This document shows positions 1 to 8,266 of a DNA stretch of 64,000 bases, piece by piece. The DNA is from Duganella sp. OV510. GTDB lineage: Bacteria; Pseudomonadota; Gammaproteobacteria; Burkholderiales; Burkholderiaceae_D. The stretch is taken from positions 1 to 64,000 of the forward strand of contig NZ_FNEQ01000004.1 in NCBI RefSeq assembly GCF_900100205.1. Reading direction: 5' to 3'. The translations under genes and the position numbers were made by a program. A model generated the notes under the pieces. The model was not told the DNA's origin and ran no database searches. It worked only from the letters and a program-made list of their open reading frames with translations. Each line of letters starts with the position of its first letter. The stretch's first letter is position 1.

Positions 1-88
1 ATGCATGAAAGCGGTGGGTAAAGTTAAGTTTTGTTGGTCGCACAACAAGTCTAACTTTTCTTCACCGCTTTCTCATTTCTAGATGCAT
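1..88. repeat. Imperfect nested inverted repeat in noncoding DNA
   Basis: Three nested pairs of complementary arms are visible: GAAAGCGGTG (7-16) with CACCGCTTTC (63-72), AAAGTTA (20-26) with TAACTTT (52-58), and TTGTTG (31-36) with CAACAA (43-48). The hexamer ATGCAT also occurs at 1-6 and again near 83. The sequence can fold into one long interrupted hairpin. It lies beyond the 3' end of the minus-strand amidohydrolase gene and may extend past the window edge. It could be a terminator for a gene outside the window, a small repeat element or an operator. It is not followed by a clean T-run. Confidence 0.5.
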
Positions 89-114
89 TTCACAGAAATC
101 CGTGAAGAGCCTTT

Positions 115-1368
115 TTATTTGGGCATGACGTTCATGACGGCGAGCGTCATTGCCTGGGCGGCGGTTTTGATCGAGGGTTCGGGTACCGGGGCGTAGTAGG
201 GGGAGTGGTTGAAGGCGACCGGCTTGCCGCCTTTGTCGGCTTCGGCCACGACTTTCGGGTCGTAGACGCCGGTGAAGAAGAACATGCCGGGCACGCCCTG
301 GTTGACGTATTGCGAGAAGTCTTCGCTGGCGGTCATCGCTGGCATGCGGGCGACGTTGGCGTCGCCGAAGGCTTGCTTCAGCACGCCTTCGGTGCGGGTC
401 ACCAGCGCGTCGTTGTTGTCGATCGCCGCGCCGCCGGGGATCAGTTCGACGTCAGGCGCCGGCGCGTCGGCCATCGTGGCGGAGGCGTTGGCGATGCGGC
501 GTACGCCGGCCAGTATCTTTTCACGCACCGCCGGGCTGTAGCTGCGGATGGTGCCGCGCACTTTTACCGTGTCGGGGATGATGTTGCCTACCGTGCCGCC
601 GTTGATGGCGCCGATGGTCACCACGCCGAATTCCTTCGGATCTTTTTCGCGGCTGATGACGGTCTGCACATCCACCACGAAGCGCGCGGCGATGGTGATC
701 GGGTCCAGCGCCTTGTCCGGCGCCGAGCCGTGGCCGCCGCGCCCTTTGAAGGTGATCTCGATGGCGTCCGAGTTCGACGACACCGGCCCGCTGTTGTAGC
801 CGATGGTGCCGTAGGCCAGCGGCCACGAGTGCAGCGCGAAAGCATAGTCCGGCTTGCCGAAACGCTTGAACAGGCCGTCTTCCAGCATGGCCTTGGCGCC
901 CGCGACGGTTTCTTCGGCCGGCTGGCCGATGAACATCAGCGTGCCTTGCCATTGCGATTTCAGCGTCACCAGCGCGCGCGCCGCGCCCAGCCAGGCGGTC
1001 ATGTGGACGTCGTGGCCACAGCTGTGGGCGGCGCCGTTCTTGCTGGCGTAAGGCAGACCGGATTTTTCATCCATCGGCAAGCCGTCCAGCTCGGTGCGCA
1101 CCATGACCAGCGGCCCGGGGCCGTTCTTGTAGATGGCCACCACGCCGGTCTTGCCGACTTTTTCCGTGACCTCAAAACCGATCTTGCGCATTTCGGCGGC
1201 CAGCTTGCCGGCAGTGCGGGTTTCCTGGAAGGCGATTTCCGGATTGGCGTGCAGATCCTTGTAGATCGCGTCCAGCTGCGGGTAGATGCCGTTGATGACG
1301 GTGCCGGCATCCTGCGCCTGGGCGGTGGCTGCGGCGGCCAGTAGTGCAACGATCGGTAATAGTTTCAT
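115..1368 (-). CDS. Secreted M20-family amidohydrolase (hippurate hydrolase/aminoacylase-like)
   Basis: The 417-residue product begins with a signal peptide (hydrophobic LLPIVALLAAAATAQAQ, probable cleavage after AQA), so it should act in the periplasm. The M20D/amidohydrolase metal site is readable: the CGHDVH motif near residue 117, the PAEE pair near 150 that supplies the catalytic and ligand glutamates, LHSWP near 179, and a C-terminal HSPYY histidine. A GRGGHGSAP segment marks the dimerisation lid domain. The family hydrolyses N-acyl or N-carbamoyl amino acids or short peptides with two divalent metals; the substrate cannot be read from sequence. It ends 114 bases from the window edge and starts 9 bases beyond the pth stop codon, so it may be co-transcribed with pth. 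Confidence 0.88.
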   Translation of the reverse strand: MKLLPIVALLAAAATAQAQDAGTVINGIYPQLDAIYKDLHANPEIAFQETRTAGKLAAEMRKIGFEVTEKVGKTGVVAIYKNGPGPLVMVRTELDGLPMDEKSGLPYASKNGAAHSCGHDVHMTAWLGAARALVTLKSQWQGTLMFIGQPAEETVAGAKAMLEDGLFKRFGKPDYAFALHSWPLAYGTIGYNSGPVSSNSDAIEITFKGRGGHGSAPDKALDPITIAARFVVDVQTVISREKDPKEFGVVTIGAINGGTVGNIIPDTVKVRGTIRSYSPAVREKILAGVRRIANASATMADAPAPDVELIPGGAAIDNNDALVTRTEGVLKQAFGDANVARMPAMTASEDFSQYVNQGVPGMFFFTGVYDPKVVAEADKGGKPVAFNHSPYYAPVPEPSIKTAAQAMTLAVMNVMPK

Positions 1369-1377
1369 CGGTTCCTT

Positions 1378-1959
1378 TCAGTCGGTGTGCAACTTGGTGG
1401 TGGCGGCGGCGAATTCGCCCTTGATAATCTGTGGCAGGATCAGCAGCGATTTGTCGATCGCGCGCTCGATCAGTTCCTGGTCTTCGCGGCGCGGACGGTG
1501 CAGCACGAAGTCGGCCACCTGCTGCGCCAGGTTCAGCGTGCGCGGGTGGCCGATACCAAGGCGCAAACGCCAGTAATCCTGCGTACCAAGCGCTGCGGTG
1601 ATGTCTTTCAGGCCGTTGTGGCCACCCGATGAGCCGCCTTTTTTCAGGCGGGCGGTACCGGGCATCAGGTCCAGCTCGTCATGCACGACCAGCACTTCGT
1701 CGGCGGCGATCTTGAAGAAGCGGCACAGCGCGCCGACCGACTGGCCGGACCGGTTCATAAAGGTCAGCGGTTCCAGCAGATACACTTCTTGGCCGGCGAC
1801 CGACGCCTTGGCGACCATGGCGTTGTACTTGCTGTCGCGCTGCAGGCGCGCGCCGCTGTCGTTGGCGAGGTTGTCCACCAGCCAGAAGCCGGCGTTGTGG
1901 CGGGTTTGTTCGTATTCAGGGCCGGGATTGCCGAGGCCAACGATGAGACGGATAGGCAT
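1378..1959 (-). CDS. pth: Peptidyl-tRNA hydrolase
   Basis: The 193-residue protein recycles peptidyl-tRNAs released by stalled ribosomes by cleaving the ester between peptide and tRNA. The N-terminus [20 protein letters not shown] is the family signature, including the Asn of GLGNPG and the catalytic His of TRHN; a second conserved block is FMNRSG near residue 67, and HDELDL and GGHNGLKD follow. Length matches the bacterial Pth family. It lies downstream of rplY on the same strand, the usual betaproteobacterial order, but a strong terminator hairpin separates the two genes, so expression would need read-through or its own promoter. Confidence 0.97.
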   Translation of the reverse strand: MPIRLIVGLGNPGPEYEQTRHNAGFWLVDNLANDSGARLQRDSKYNAMVAKASVAGQEVYLLEPLTFMNRSGQSVGALCRFFKIAADEVLVVHDELDLMPGTARLKKGGSSGGHNGLKDITAALGTQDYWRLRLGIGHPRTLNLAQQVADFVLHRPRREDQELIERAIDKSLLILPQIIKGEFAAATTKLHTD

Positions 1960-1988
1960 GGAGTGCGAGTGAAATAAAATGATTATGG

Positions 1989-2018
1989 CAAAAAAAAACC
2001 CGCCAGAGGCGGGTTTTT
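1989..2018 (-). terminator. Intrinsic terminator between rplY and pth
   Basis: A CCCGCC/GGCGGG stem (1999-2004 with 2008-2013) with a three-base AGA loop is flanked by an A-run on its left and a T-run on its right. Read on the minus strand, it follows the rplY stop codon and ends in about nine U residues, a good rho-independent terminator. It is symmetrical enough to work on the plus strand as well. Confidence 0.85.
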
Positions 2019-2035
2019 CTCAGAGAAACTAAGAA

Positions 2036-2638
2036 TTACTTCTTGGTTTCTTCGGTAGCAGCAGCTTCAGCAGCAACGTGGCCAGCTGGTAGCGATGCGG
2101 TAGCGATGGTCAGGTTGTTGCCGTGGGTAACAGCGGTCACGCCTTTTGGCAGAACCAGGTCAGCCACGTGGACCGAGTGGCCAACATCAACGTTGGTCAG
2201 GTCAACGGTGACGAATTCTGGCAGGTCGGCTGGCAGGCATTCGATGTCCAGTTCGTTGGCAACGTGGCTGATGGTCGCGCCGTGCAGTTTGACTGCTGGC
2301 GATACTTCAGCGTTAACGAAGTGCAGCGCCACTTTCACGTGGATTTTCTTGTTGGCGTCAACGCGCTGGAAGTCAGCGTGCAGTACCAGTTGCTTGAATG
2401 CGTGCATCTGGAAGTCGCGCAGCAGGACTTTCTGTGCTTTGCCGTCGATTTCCAGGTCCAGGATCGACGAGTGGAACACTTCTTTTTTCAGCGCGTGGTA
2501 CAGCGCGTTGTGATCCAGCGAGATAGCGACCGGTGCTTCGGTACCGCCGTAGATGATGCCAGGGGTTTGGCCCGAATTGCGCAGGCGGCGGCTCGCTCCG
2601 GAACCTTGCAATTCGCGTTTGAATGCAACTACTTTCAT
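2036..2638 (-). CDS. rplY: 50S ribosomal protein bL25 (general stress protein Ctc type)
   Basis: The 200-residue protein binds 5S rRNA in the large subunit. The start chosen is the ATG giving [20 protein letters not shown], which is the conserved bL25 N-terminus; an upstream in-frame ATG at 2725 would add 29 residues with no family resemblance. It is the long Ctc form: an N-terminal 5S-binding domain (about 1-90) followed by a C-terminal beta domain and an acidic/Ala-rich tail ending EETKK, unlike the short E. coli L25 of about 94 residues. It lies downstream of prs, a typical arrangement, and is followed by an intrinsic terminator. Confidence 0.96.
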   Translation of the reverse strand: MKVVAFKRELQGSGASRRLRNSGQTPGIIYGGTEAPVAISLDHNALYHALKKEVFHSSILDLEIDGKAQKVLLRDFQMHAFKQLVLHADFQRVDANKKIHVKVALHFVNAEVSPAVKLHGATISHVANELDIECLPADLPEFVTVDLTNVDVGHSVHVADLVLPKGVTAVTHGNNLTIATASLPAGHVAAEAAATEETKK

Positions 2639-2773
2639 GTGAAACTCCAATATATAACAGGGCTTGCGCCCCGTTGTGATGAAGCGCCCCGCGACCAGGC
2701 GCGCTTCGGGAAAAACGGCGCGCAACGGATCAACCGCTGCGCGCCGCCTGAAAAACTGATACTCGCCGGCTGC

Positions 2774-3724
2774 TTAGTCGACGAACAGGGAGATCACGGA
2801 ATCACCCTTGATGATGCGTTTGAAGGTCTCTGCCAGCAGCGGTGCGCAGGTCAGTTGACGGATCTTGGCGCATTGCTTGGCGTTGTCCGACAGCGGAATC
2901 GTGTCGGTCACCACCAGTTCGTCCAGCGACGAGCTGTTGATGCGGTCGATCGCAGGACCGGACAGCACGGCGTGGGTGCAATACGCCACTACTTTCTTGG
3001 CGCCGCGCTCTTTCAGCACTTCAGCAGCCTTGACCAGCGTGCCGGCGGTGTCAACCATGTCATCCATGATGACGCAGTTGCGGCCTTCAACGTCACCGAT
3101 GATGTTCATCACTTCGGAAACATTGGCTTTCGGACGGCGCTTGTCGATGATGGCCAGGTCGCAGCCCAGGCGTTTTGCCAGGGCGCGGGCGCGGACCACG
3201 CCGCCGACGTCCGGCGACACGACCAGCAGGTCTTCATTGTGTTTCTTTTGCAGGTCGCCCAGCAGAATTGGCGATGCGTAAATATTGTCAACCGGGATAT
3301 CGAAGAAGCCCTGGATCTGGTCTGCGTGCAGATCCATGATCAGGACGCGCTCGACGCCGGCTTCTTCCAGCATGTTGGCAACCACTTTGGCCGAGATCGC
3401 CACGCGCGCCGAACGTGGGCGGCGGTCTTGACGGGCATAACCAAAGTAAGGAATCGCAGCGGTGATACGGCCGGCCGATGCACGTTTCAGGGCGTCAACC
3501 ATCAGGATCAGTTCCATCAGGTTGTCGTTGGTTGGCGCGCAGGTCGATTGCAGCACGAAGACGTCTTTACCACGAACGTTTTCGTTGATTTCCACCATGA
3601 CTTCGCCGTCCGAGAATTTCGAAACGTTCGCTTTGCCGAGGGGGATGCCGAGATTTTTTGCGACTCCCTCTGCCAACGCAGGATTAGCGTTGCCGGTAAA
3701 AACCATCAGGTTTTCGTAAGCCAT
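2774..3724 (-). CDS. prs: Ribose-phosphate pyrophosphokinase (PRPP synthase)
   Basis: The enzyme makes phosphoribosyl pyrophosphate from ribose 5-phosphate and ATP for nucleotide, histidine and tryptophan synthesis. With the start at [20 protein letters not shown] the protein is 316 residues, the class I length; the ORF can be extended 22 residues upstream, but this part does not resemble the family. Readable motifs include the flexible-loop region [16 protein letters not shown], the metal-binding [12 protein letters not shown], and the PRPP loop [13 protein letters not shown]. It is placed between tRNA-Gln and rplY, as in many betaproteobacteria. Confidence 0.97.
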   Translation of the reverse strand: MAYENLMVFTGNANPALAEGVAKNLGIPLGKANVSKFSDGEVMVEINENVRGKDVFVLQSTCAPTNDNLMELILMVDALKRASAGRITAAIPYFGYARQDRRPRSARVAISAKVVANMLEEAGVERVLIMDLHADQIQGFFDIPVDNIYASPILLGDLQKKHNEDLLVVSPDVGGVVRARALAKRLGCDLAIIDKRRPKANVSEVMNIIGDVEGRNCVIMDDMVDTAGTLVKAAEVLKERGAKKVVAYCTHAVLSGPAIDRINSSSLDELVVTDTIPLSDNAKQCAKIRQLTCAPLLAETFKRIIKGDSVISLFVD

Positions 3725-3876
3725 TGGGATTCCAGAGAAGTTGTAGAAGATTCTTTGAAGAGCCAGCGCAAGCCGCGCGGCACTGAACACTAAATGGAAT
3801 GAGGCGCATCGAGCGCCTCACTTTTTGCTCTACCTGGCCGGAGACTAGTGCCTCGACGGTTCCAGATACAAACGAA

Positions 3877-3953
3877 TGGCAGGGGAACAAGGATTCGAAC
3901 CTTGGTATGCTGGAATCAAAATCCAGTGCCTTAACCAGCTTGGCGATTCCCCT
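3877..3953 (-). tRNA. tRNA-Gln (anticodon TTG)
   Basis: Read on the minus strand, a 77-base cloverleaf starts with the acceptor arm AGGGGAA, paired with TTCCCCT at the 3' side, then discriminator G and an encoded CCA. The anticodon arm is CTGGATTTTGATTCCAG, whose loop carries TTG (glutamine), and the T-arm holds the standard GTTCGAATC loop. It occupies the 304-base gap between ispE and prs, the conserved betaproteobacterial position. I see nothing else clear in that gap. Confidence 0.97.
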
Positions 3954-4028
3954 ACGCAACTTGCTGCTTGTCGCTACAGGCCAGCATTATACTGGCTTTT
4001 TCACGCTTCGCAAAATCTTTTTTCCGCC

Positions 4029-4898
4029 TCACAACTTCGCGGTGAACATCGGATGCCGTGGCAGCGCTTTTGCTTTCCAGGCCTTCCACTTCGCTGGCAC
4101 TTTCGCAAGTACCGCATCAGCGTCTACCTCGGTTGCTACCGCACTGAACACACATGCACCGGAGCCAGTCATCCTGGCATCACCGTAAGCACCCAGCCAT
4201 TCTACCGCTTCTGCTACCGGCGGGAATAACTTCGTTGCTACCTGTTGCAAGTCGTTCTTCCCAAACCCCAACTTAATGGAGTGGCTGGAAAAGTCCGTTA
4301 TATTAACGGGCGGTGTGTCCCTTGTCAATTGTTCCGAACCAAAAATTGCAGCCGTCGGCACCATGACGCCCGGTTCGATAACCACATACCAACATTCCGG
4401 CGCCTGCACCGCTTGCAGCGCCTCGCCCACGCCTTCGGCAAAGGCGGTTTCGCCGAAGATGAAGAACGGGATGTCGGCGCCCAGCGGCAGGCCCAGGTCC
4501 ATCAGTTCCTGCTGGACCAGGCCGGCGTTCCACAGCTTGTTCAAGGCCATCAGCGTGGTGGCGGCGTCGGACGAGCCGCCGCCGACGCCGCCGCCCATCG
4601 GCAGCACCTTGTCGATGGCGATATCGACACCGCGCGGCAAGGCGCCGCTGCGGCGCAGCACTTCCGCCTGCAACAACTTCGCGGCGCGTATCATCAGGTC
4701 GCTTTCTTCCGGCACGCCCGGCATATCGGTCACGCGGCGCAGCGCATGGTCGTCGCGCAGCGTGAAGTGCAGAGTGTCCCCATGGTCGATCAGCTGGAAC
4801 ACGGTCTGCAGCAGGTGGTAGCCGTCAGCGCGACGGCCGTTCACGTGCAGGAATAAATTCAGCTTGGCCGGAGCCGGGCAATTGTTCAGTTCGGTCAT
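4029..4898 (-). CDS. ispE: 4-diphosphocytidyl-2-C-methyl-D-erythritol kinase
   Basis: This GHMP-family kinase phosphorylates CDP-methylerythritol in the MEP pathway of isoprenoid precursor synthesis. The product is 289 residues from the start [19 protein letters not shown]; the PAKLNLFL block is the conserved N-terminal signature, and the ATP-binding GHMP motif [14 protein letters not shown] lies near residue 96. A conserved C-terminal GSGACVF glycine loop is present. An alternative ATG three codons upstream (4907) is possible; neither has a strong ribosome-binding site. The gene follows lolB with almost no gap, so the two form an operon. Confidence 0.95.
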   Translation of the reverse strand: MTELNNCPAPAKLNLFLHVNGRRADGYHLLQTVFQLIDHGDTLHFTLRDDHALRRVTDMPGVPEESDLMIRAAKLLQAEVLRRSGALPRGVDIAIDKVLPMGGGVGGGSSDAATTLMALNKLWNAGLVQQELMDLGLPLGADIPFFIFGETAFAEGVGEALQAVQAPECWYVVIEPGVMVPTAAIFGSEQLTRDTPPVNITDFSSHSIKLGFGKNDLQQVATKLFPPVAEAVEWLGAYGDARMTGSGACVFSAVATEVDADAVLAKVPAKWKAWKAKALPRHPMFTAKL

Positions 4899-4908
4899 GG
4901 CCGGCATT

Positions 4909-5508
4909 TTACTGTTGCTGTGGACGGATAACGATGCGGATCTGCATGTCATCCACGGCCTCGCCAAACACAATGCGGGTGGCATCGATACGTTTCGGCT
5001 GCGGCACGGCAGCGCTGTCGTCCTGCCAGCTCACATATTCCAGCTTCCAGCCGTCACGCGTGATGACATTGTCATTGGACGGCGAGGCGACGAAGCGCTT
5101 GCCGTCGCGGTCGGTGGCGTAGCCTTGCAGCCAGTCGCGCAGGCCGGACACCGGCAGCGTCCAGCCCAGCGCTTGCCTGGTCAGCGTATCCAGGTCGGGC
5201 GCGGTCTTCGGCGGCTTGCCGCTTTCGGTCAGCGTTGCCGAGTTCGGCGTGACATGGATGACGGCCACCGTTTGTCCAGTCGGCGAGATCAGGTTGACAT
5301 CGGTATTGGTGCTGGTCTGCCGCCAGCTAAAGCTGCCGTTCAGCGGCTCGCGCTTGCCGTCACGGGTGTAGCTGATGAAGATGCCGCCGGCCAGCTCGAT
5401 ATTGTCCTGGTAGGCGGCGACAGCGGCGCTGGAGCGCGGCGCCGTGGCGGTGGTGGCGCAGCCGGACAGCATGGCGATGCAGGCGGCGATGAGGAGTGGT
5501 CGTATCAT
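4909..5508 (-). CDS. lolB: Outer membrane lipoprotein LolB
   Basis: LolB accepts lipoproteins from the periplasmic carrier LolA and inserts them into the outer membrane. The 199-residue precursor has a lipoprotein signal peptide with the lipobox LSGC at residues 14-17, so the mature protein starts at Cys17. The central sequence with [20 protein letters not shown] and the later YVSW block fits the LolA/LolB half-barrel fold. It starts one base before the TPR lipoprotein gene stops and ends just ahead of ispE; the TPR-lolB-ispE order is conserved in the group. Confidence 0.93.
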   Translation of the reverse strand: MIRPLLIAACIAMLSGCATTATAPRSSAAVAAYQDNIELAGGIFISYTRDGKREPLNGSFSWRQTSTNTDVNLISPTGQTVAVIHVTPNSATLTESGKPPKTAPDLDTLTRQALGWTLPVSGLRDWLQGYATDRDGKRFVASPSNDNVITRDGWKLEYVSWQDDSAAVPQPKRIDATRIVFGEAVDDMQIRIVIRPQQQ

Positions 5509-7311
5509 TTATAGGCTTTGGTTCAGGCGCGCCAGGGTGCTCTTCAGCGCGTCGTTTTTAGGATCTTTGGCGTGCGCTTCTTTCCACAGCTTTTGCGCGC
5601 CGCTGACATCGCCCTTGGCGAACAATACTTCGCCCAGGTGCACGGCAATCTCCGGATCGCTGCGCACCGCGTAGGCGCGGCGCAGATAGGATTCCGCTTC
5701 GTTCAGATTACCCATGCGGAACTGCACCCAGCCCATGCTGTCCATGATGAAGGGATCGCCCGGCGCCATCTGCAAGGCCTTGTCGATCAGCGCGTGGGCT
5801 TCCGGCAGGCGCTCGTTGCGCTCGGCCAGCGAATAGCCCAGCGCATTGTAGGCGTGCTGGTTGTCGGGTGCGGCAATCATCACCTGGCGCAGCGTTTTTT
5901 CCATCAGTTCCACCTCGCCCAGCTTTTCCGCCACCAGCGCGAAATCGTACAGCAGGTCGGGATGGCCGGGATAGCGCTTGGTGGCGTTTTCCAGCACCAC
6001 GTAGGCGGCACGGTGGTCGCCGGCATCGCGCAGCAGTTGCGCGTCGGTCTGGAACACTTGCGCCTGATCGTTCGGGTCGGATGGCTTGAGTTCTTCCAGC
6101 TGCTTGCGGGCTTCGTCGACATTGCCTTTGCGCGCGGTCAGCACGGCCATCTTCATGCGTGCGGCCAGGTAGATTTTCTCGTCGCTGCCATCGATCTTTT
6201 CCAGCCAGTTGTAGGCCGCGTCCAGGTCGCCACGCTGTTCGGCGATTTGCGCCAGGATGTGCAGCACTTTCGATGGATCGCGCTCGTCGTTCGGATGGTC
6301 CTGCAATACGTTGACGAAGCGGCTGAAGTATTTTTCCGCTTCCGGCAGGTCGTTGGCCTGCATCGCCATCACGCCCAGCGCATACAGCGTGGCGATGTTG
6401 TCTGGCTGGTCTTTCAACAGCAGCAGGAATTGCTTGCGCGCCTCGTCCGGCTGCTTGTTGTCGGCCAGGATGCGGCCATAGGCGGCGCGTACTTCAGTGG
6501 CTTTCGGATATTTCACCAAGAAGGCTTGCAGTTGCTGGATGGCGCTATCGATATCGCCGGATACTTGCGCGCTGGTCAGGATGGCCAGTTCGGAATCCGG
6601 CTTGATCGCCAGCGCCTTGGTCGCCTCGGCGCGGGCGCGCGCCTGGTCGCCCAGGCTGAACGCACCTTGCGCCAGGATCAGGTGGGCTTCCAGCGTGTCG
6701 TCGTACTGCATCAGCACGCGCTCTTGCAGCTTGTAGGCGGCCGCCTTGTCCTTGGCGCGCAGCAGGAATTGCTGCATCTGGAACATGGCTATCGGACGCG
6801 CCGCCGGCTTGGCTTTTTGCAGGCGCTGCTCGAAGGCGGTTTCCGCTTCGCTCAGGTCATCGGCGGTGACGGCAAAGCCGAGGAAGAACTGGGTCGCCTC
6901 ATCCGAATCCGGCGCCAGGCTGCGCCACAGGCGGATCGCCGACATGGCCTCTTCCGGCTGCTTGGCGGTCAGCGCCATCTCGGTGGCGCGGCGCGCCAGT
7001 CGCGGATCGCGGGTTTGCTGCGCCATGGCCATCATGGTGATGTAGGCGCCCTGCCACTGGCCATTCTTGAATTCCAGCTCGGCCTTGGTGATGCGGAACA
7101 GCAGGTCACCAGTCAATTCGGTATTCGGTAGTGCTTCCTGCGCCGGCGCCGGTGCTTCGGCAACGGCTGGCGCAGCGGCCTCCGCCTCGGCGTGCGGCTC
7201 GGCGGGAGGCTCGCCCTGCTTCTGTGGCGCGACAGCGCACGCCGACAGCAAGGCTGAGAGGGTTACAATGGCGAAAGCGTTTTTCAAGGGTAGATCCTGA
7301 CTGGTCAGCAA
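5509..7311 (-). CDS. Tetratricopeptide-repeat outer-membrane lipoprotein
   Basis: The 600-residue protein has a signal peptide ending in the lipobox LLSAC (Cys near residue 25), an acidic Ala/Pro/Glu linker, then TPR-like helical repeats over most of its length. Typical TPR blocks are AYNALGYSLAERNERLPEAH and MDSMGWVQFRMGNLNEAESY near residues 490-540. TPR lipoproteins of this kind are scaffolds for protein-protein contacts at the envelope; no catalytic motif is visible. It is the first gene of the lolB-ispE operon and is divergent from mutM. Its exact role is not known from sequence, though the linkage to LolB suggests a general envelope function. Confidence 0.85.
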   Translation of the reverse strand: MLTSQDLPLKNAFAIVTLSALLSACAVAPQKQGEPPAEPHAEAEAAAPAVAEAPAPAQEALPNTELTGDLLFRITKAELEFKNGQWQGAYITMMAMAQQTRDPRLARRATEMALTAKQPEEAMSAIRLWRSLAPDSDEATQFFLGFAVTADDLSEAETAFEQRLQKAKPAARPIAMFQMQQFLLRAKDKAAAYKLQERVLMQYDDTLEAHLILAQGAFSLGDQARARAEATKALAIKPDSELAILTSAQVSGDIDSAIQQLQAFLVKYPKATEVRAAYGRILADNKQPDEARKQFLLLLKDQPDNIATLYALGVMAMQANDLPEAEKYFSRFVNVLQDHPNDERDPSKVLHILAQIAEQRGDLDAAYNWLEKIDGSDEKIYLAARMKMAVLTARKGNVDEARKQLEELKPSDPNDQAQVFQTDAQLLRDAGDHRAAYVVLENATKRYPGHPDLLYDFALVAEKLGEVELMEKTLRQVMIAAPDNQHAYNALGYSLAERNERLPEAHALIDKALQMAPGDPFIMDSMGWVQFRMGNLNEAESYLRRAYAVRSDPEIAVHLGEVLFAKGDVSGAQKLWKEAHAKDPKNDALKSTLARLNQSL

Positions 7312-7422
7312 AGGTCGTCAAATTTTACGCCGATCGCATCACGCGCGGAGTTTGACTAGTGTAACCAAATATTCCGTTGCAGCCAGATTCTCCCGTCCTT
7401 TATTTCCTCTACAGCCAGACAG

Positions 7423-8262
7423 ATGCCAGAATTACCAGAAGTAGAAGTGACCCGGCGCGGCGTCGCGCCCCATGTGGAAGGCCGCATCGTGCGCAGCGTG
7501 GTGCTGCGCCGCGCGGGCCTGCGCTGGCCCTTCCCGCCCGCGCTGCCGCAACTGCTGGCCAAGCGCCAGGTGCTGCACACCGGCCGCCGCGGCAAGTATC
7601 TTCTTCTGCATTTCGAGCATGGCACGCTGATCATCCACCTCGGCATGTCCGGCCATCTGCGCGTGCTGGCGCCCGGCCTGGCGCCGGAGAAGCACGACCA
7701 TTTCGACCTGGAAGTCGAAGGCCAGGACGGCAAGGACAGCCAGGTGCTGCGCATGAAAGACCCGCGCCGCTTCGGCGCCGTGCTGTGGCATGACGCGGCC
7801 GATGGCGCGCTGGAACACCACGTATTGCTGCGCGAACTGGGCGTCGAGCCACTGGAAGACGGCTTCAGCGGCAAATTGCTGTACGATCAGACCCGGCAGC
7901 GCAGCGCGCCGGTCAAGCAGGTGCTGATGGCCGGCGATATTGTCGTGGGCGTGGGGAATATTTACGCGTCGGAAAGTCTGTTCCGTGCGGGCATCAATCC
8001 GAAGACGCCGGCCAAGCGCATCAGCCTGGCGCGCTATGAAAAGCTGGCGCAGGCGGTGCGTGAAATCCTGGCCGAGGCGATCGTCCAGGGCGGCAGCACG
8101 CTGCGCGACTTTATCAGCGTCAACGGCCAAAGCGGGTATTTCCAGCAGACATATTTCGTCTATGATCGGACTGGCAAGCCGTGCCGTGTTTGTGCGGCGC
8201 CGATCCGTCAGATCAAGCAGGGCCAGCGTTCTACATTCTATTGTGTGAACTGCCAAAAATAA
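7423..8262 (+). CDS. mutM: Formamidopyrimidine-DNA glycosylase
   Basis: The bifunctional glycosylase/AP lyase removes 8-oxoguanine and formamidopyrimidines opposite C. The N-terminus [13 protein letters not shown] gives the catalytic Pro2 and Glu3 after Met removal. GRRGKYLL supplies the beta-lyase lysine near residue 58. [17 protein letters not shown] is the conserved helix-two-turn-helix, and a C-terminal zinc finger is complete (CRVC near 253, CVNC near 275). Length 279 is normal. It is four bases upstream of the GTPase gene and on the same strand as mutY, so the 8-oxoG repair pair shares a transcription unit here. Confidence 0.97.
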   Translation: MPELPEVEVTRRGVAPHVEGRIVRSVVLRRAGLRWPFPPALPQLLAKRQVLHTGRRGKYLLLHFEHGTLIIHLGMSGHLRVLAPGLAPEKHDHFDLEVEGQDGKDSQVLRMKDPRRFGAVLWHDAADGALEHHVLLRELGVEPLEDGFSGKLLYDQTRQRSAPVKQVLMAGDIVVGVGNIYASESLFRAGINPKTPAKRISLARYEKLAQAVREILAEAIVQGGSTLRDFISVNGQSGYFQQTYFVYDRTGKPCRVCAAPIRQIKQGQRSTFYCVNCQK

Positions 8263-8266
8263 GGGC

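Noticed and set aside
2123..3793. 556-codon open frame opposite rplY and prs
   Set aside because: It spans the intergenic gap and two conserved genes in antisense; no homology-like motif.
5518..7131. 537-codon open frame opposite the TPR lipoprotein
   Set aside because: Antisense to a protein with clear lipobox and TPR repeats; composition is that of a shadow.
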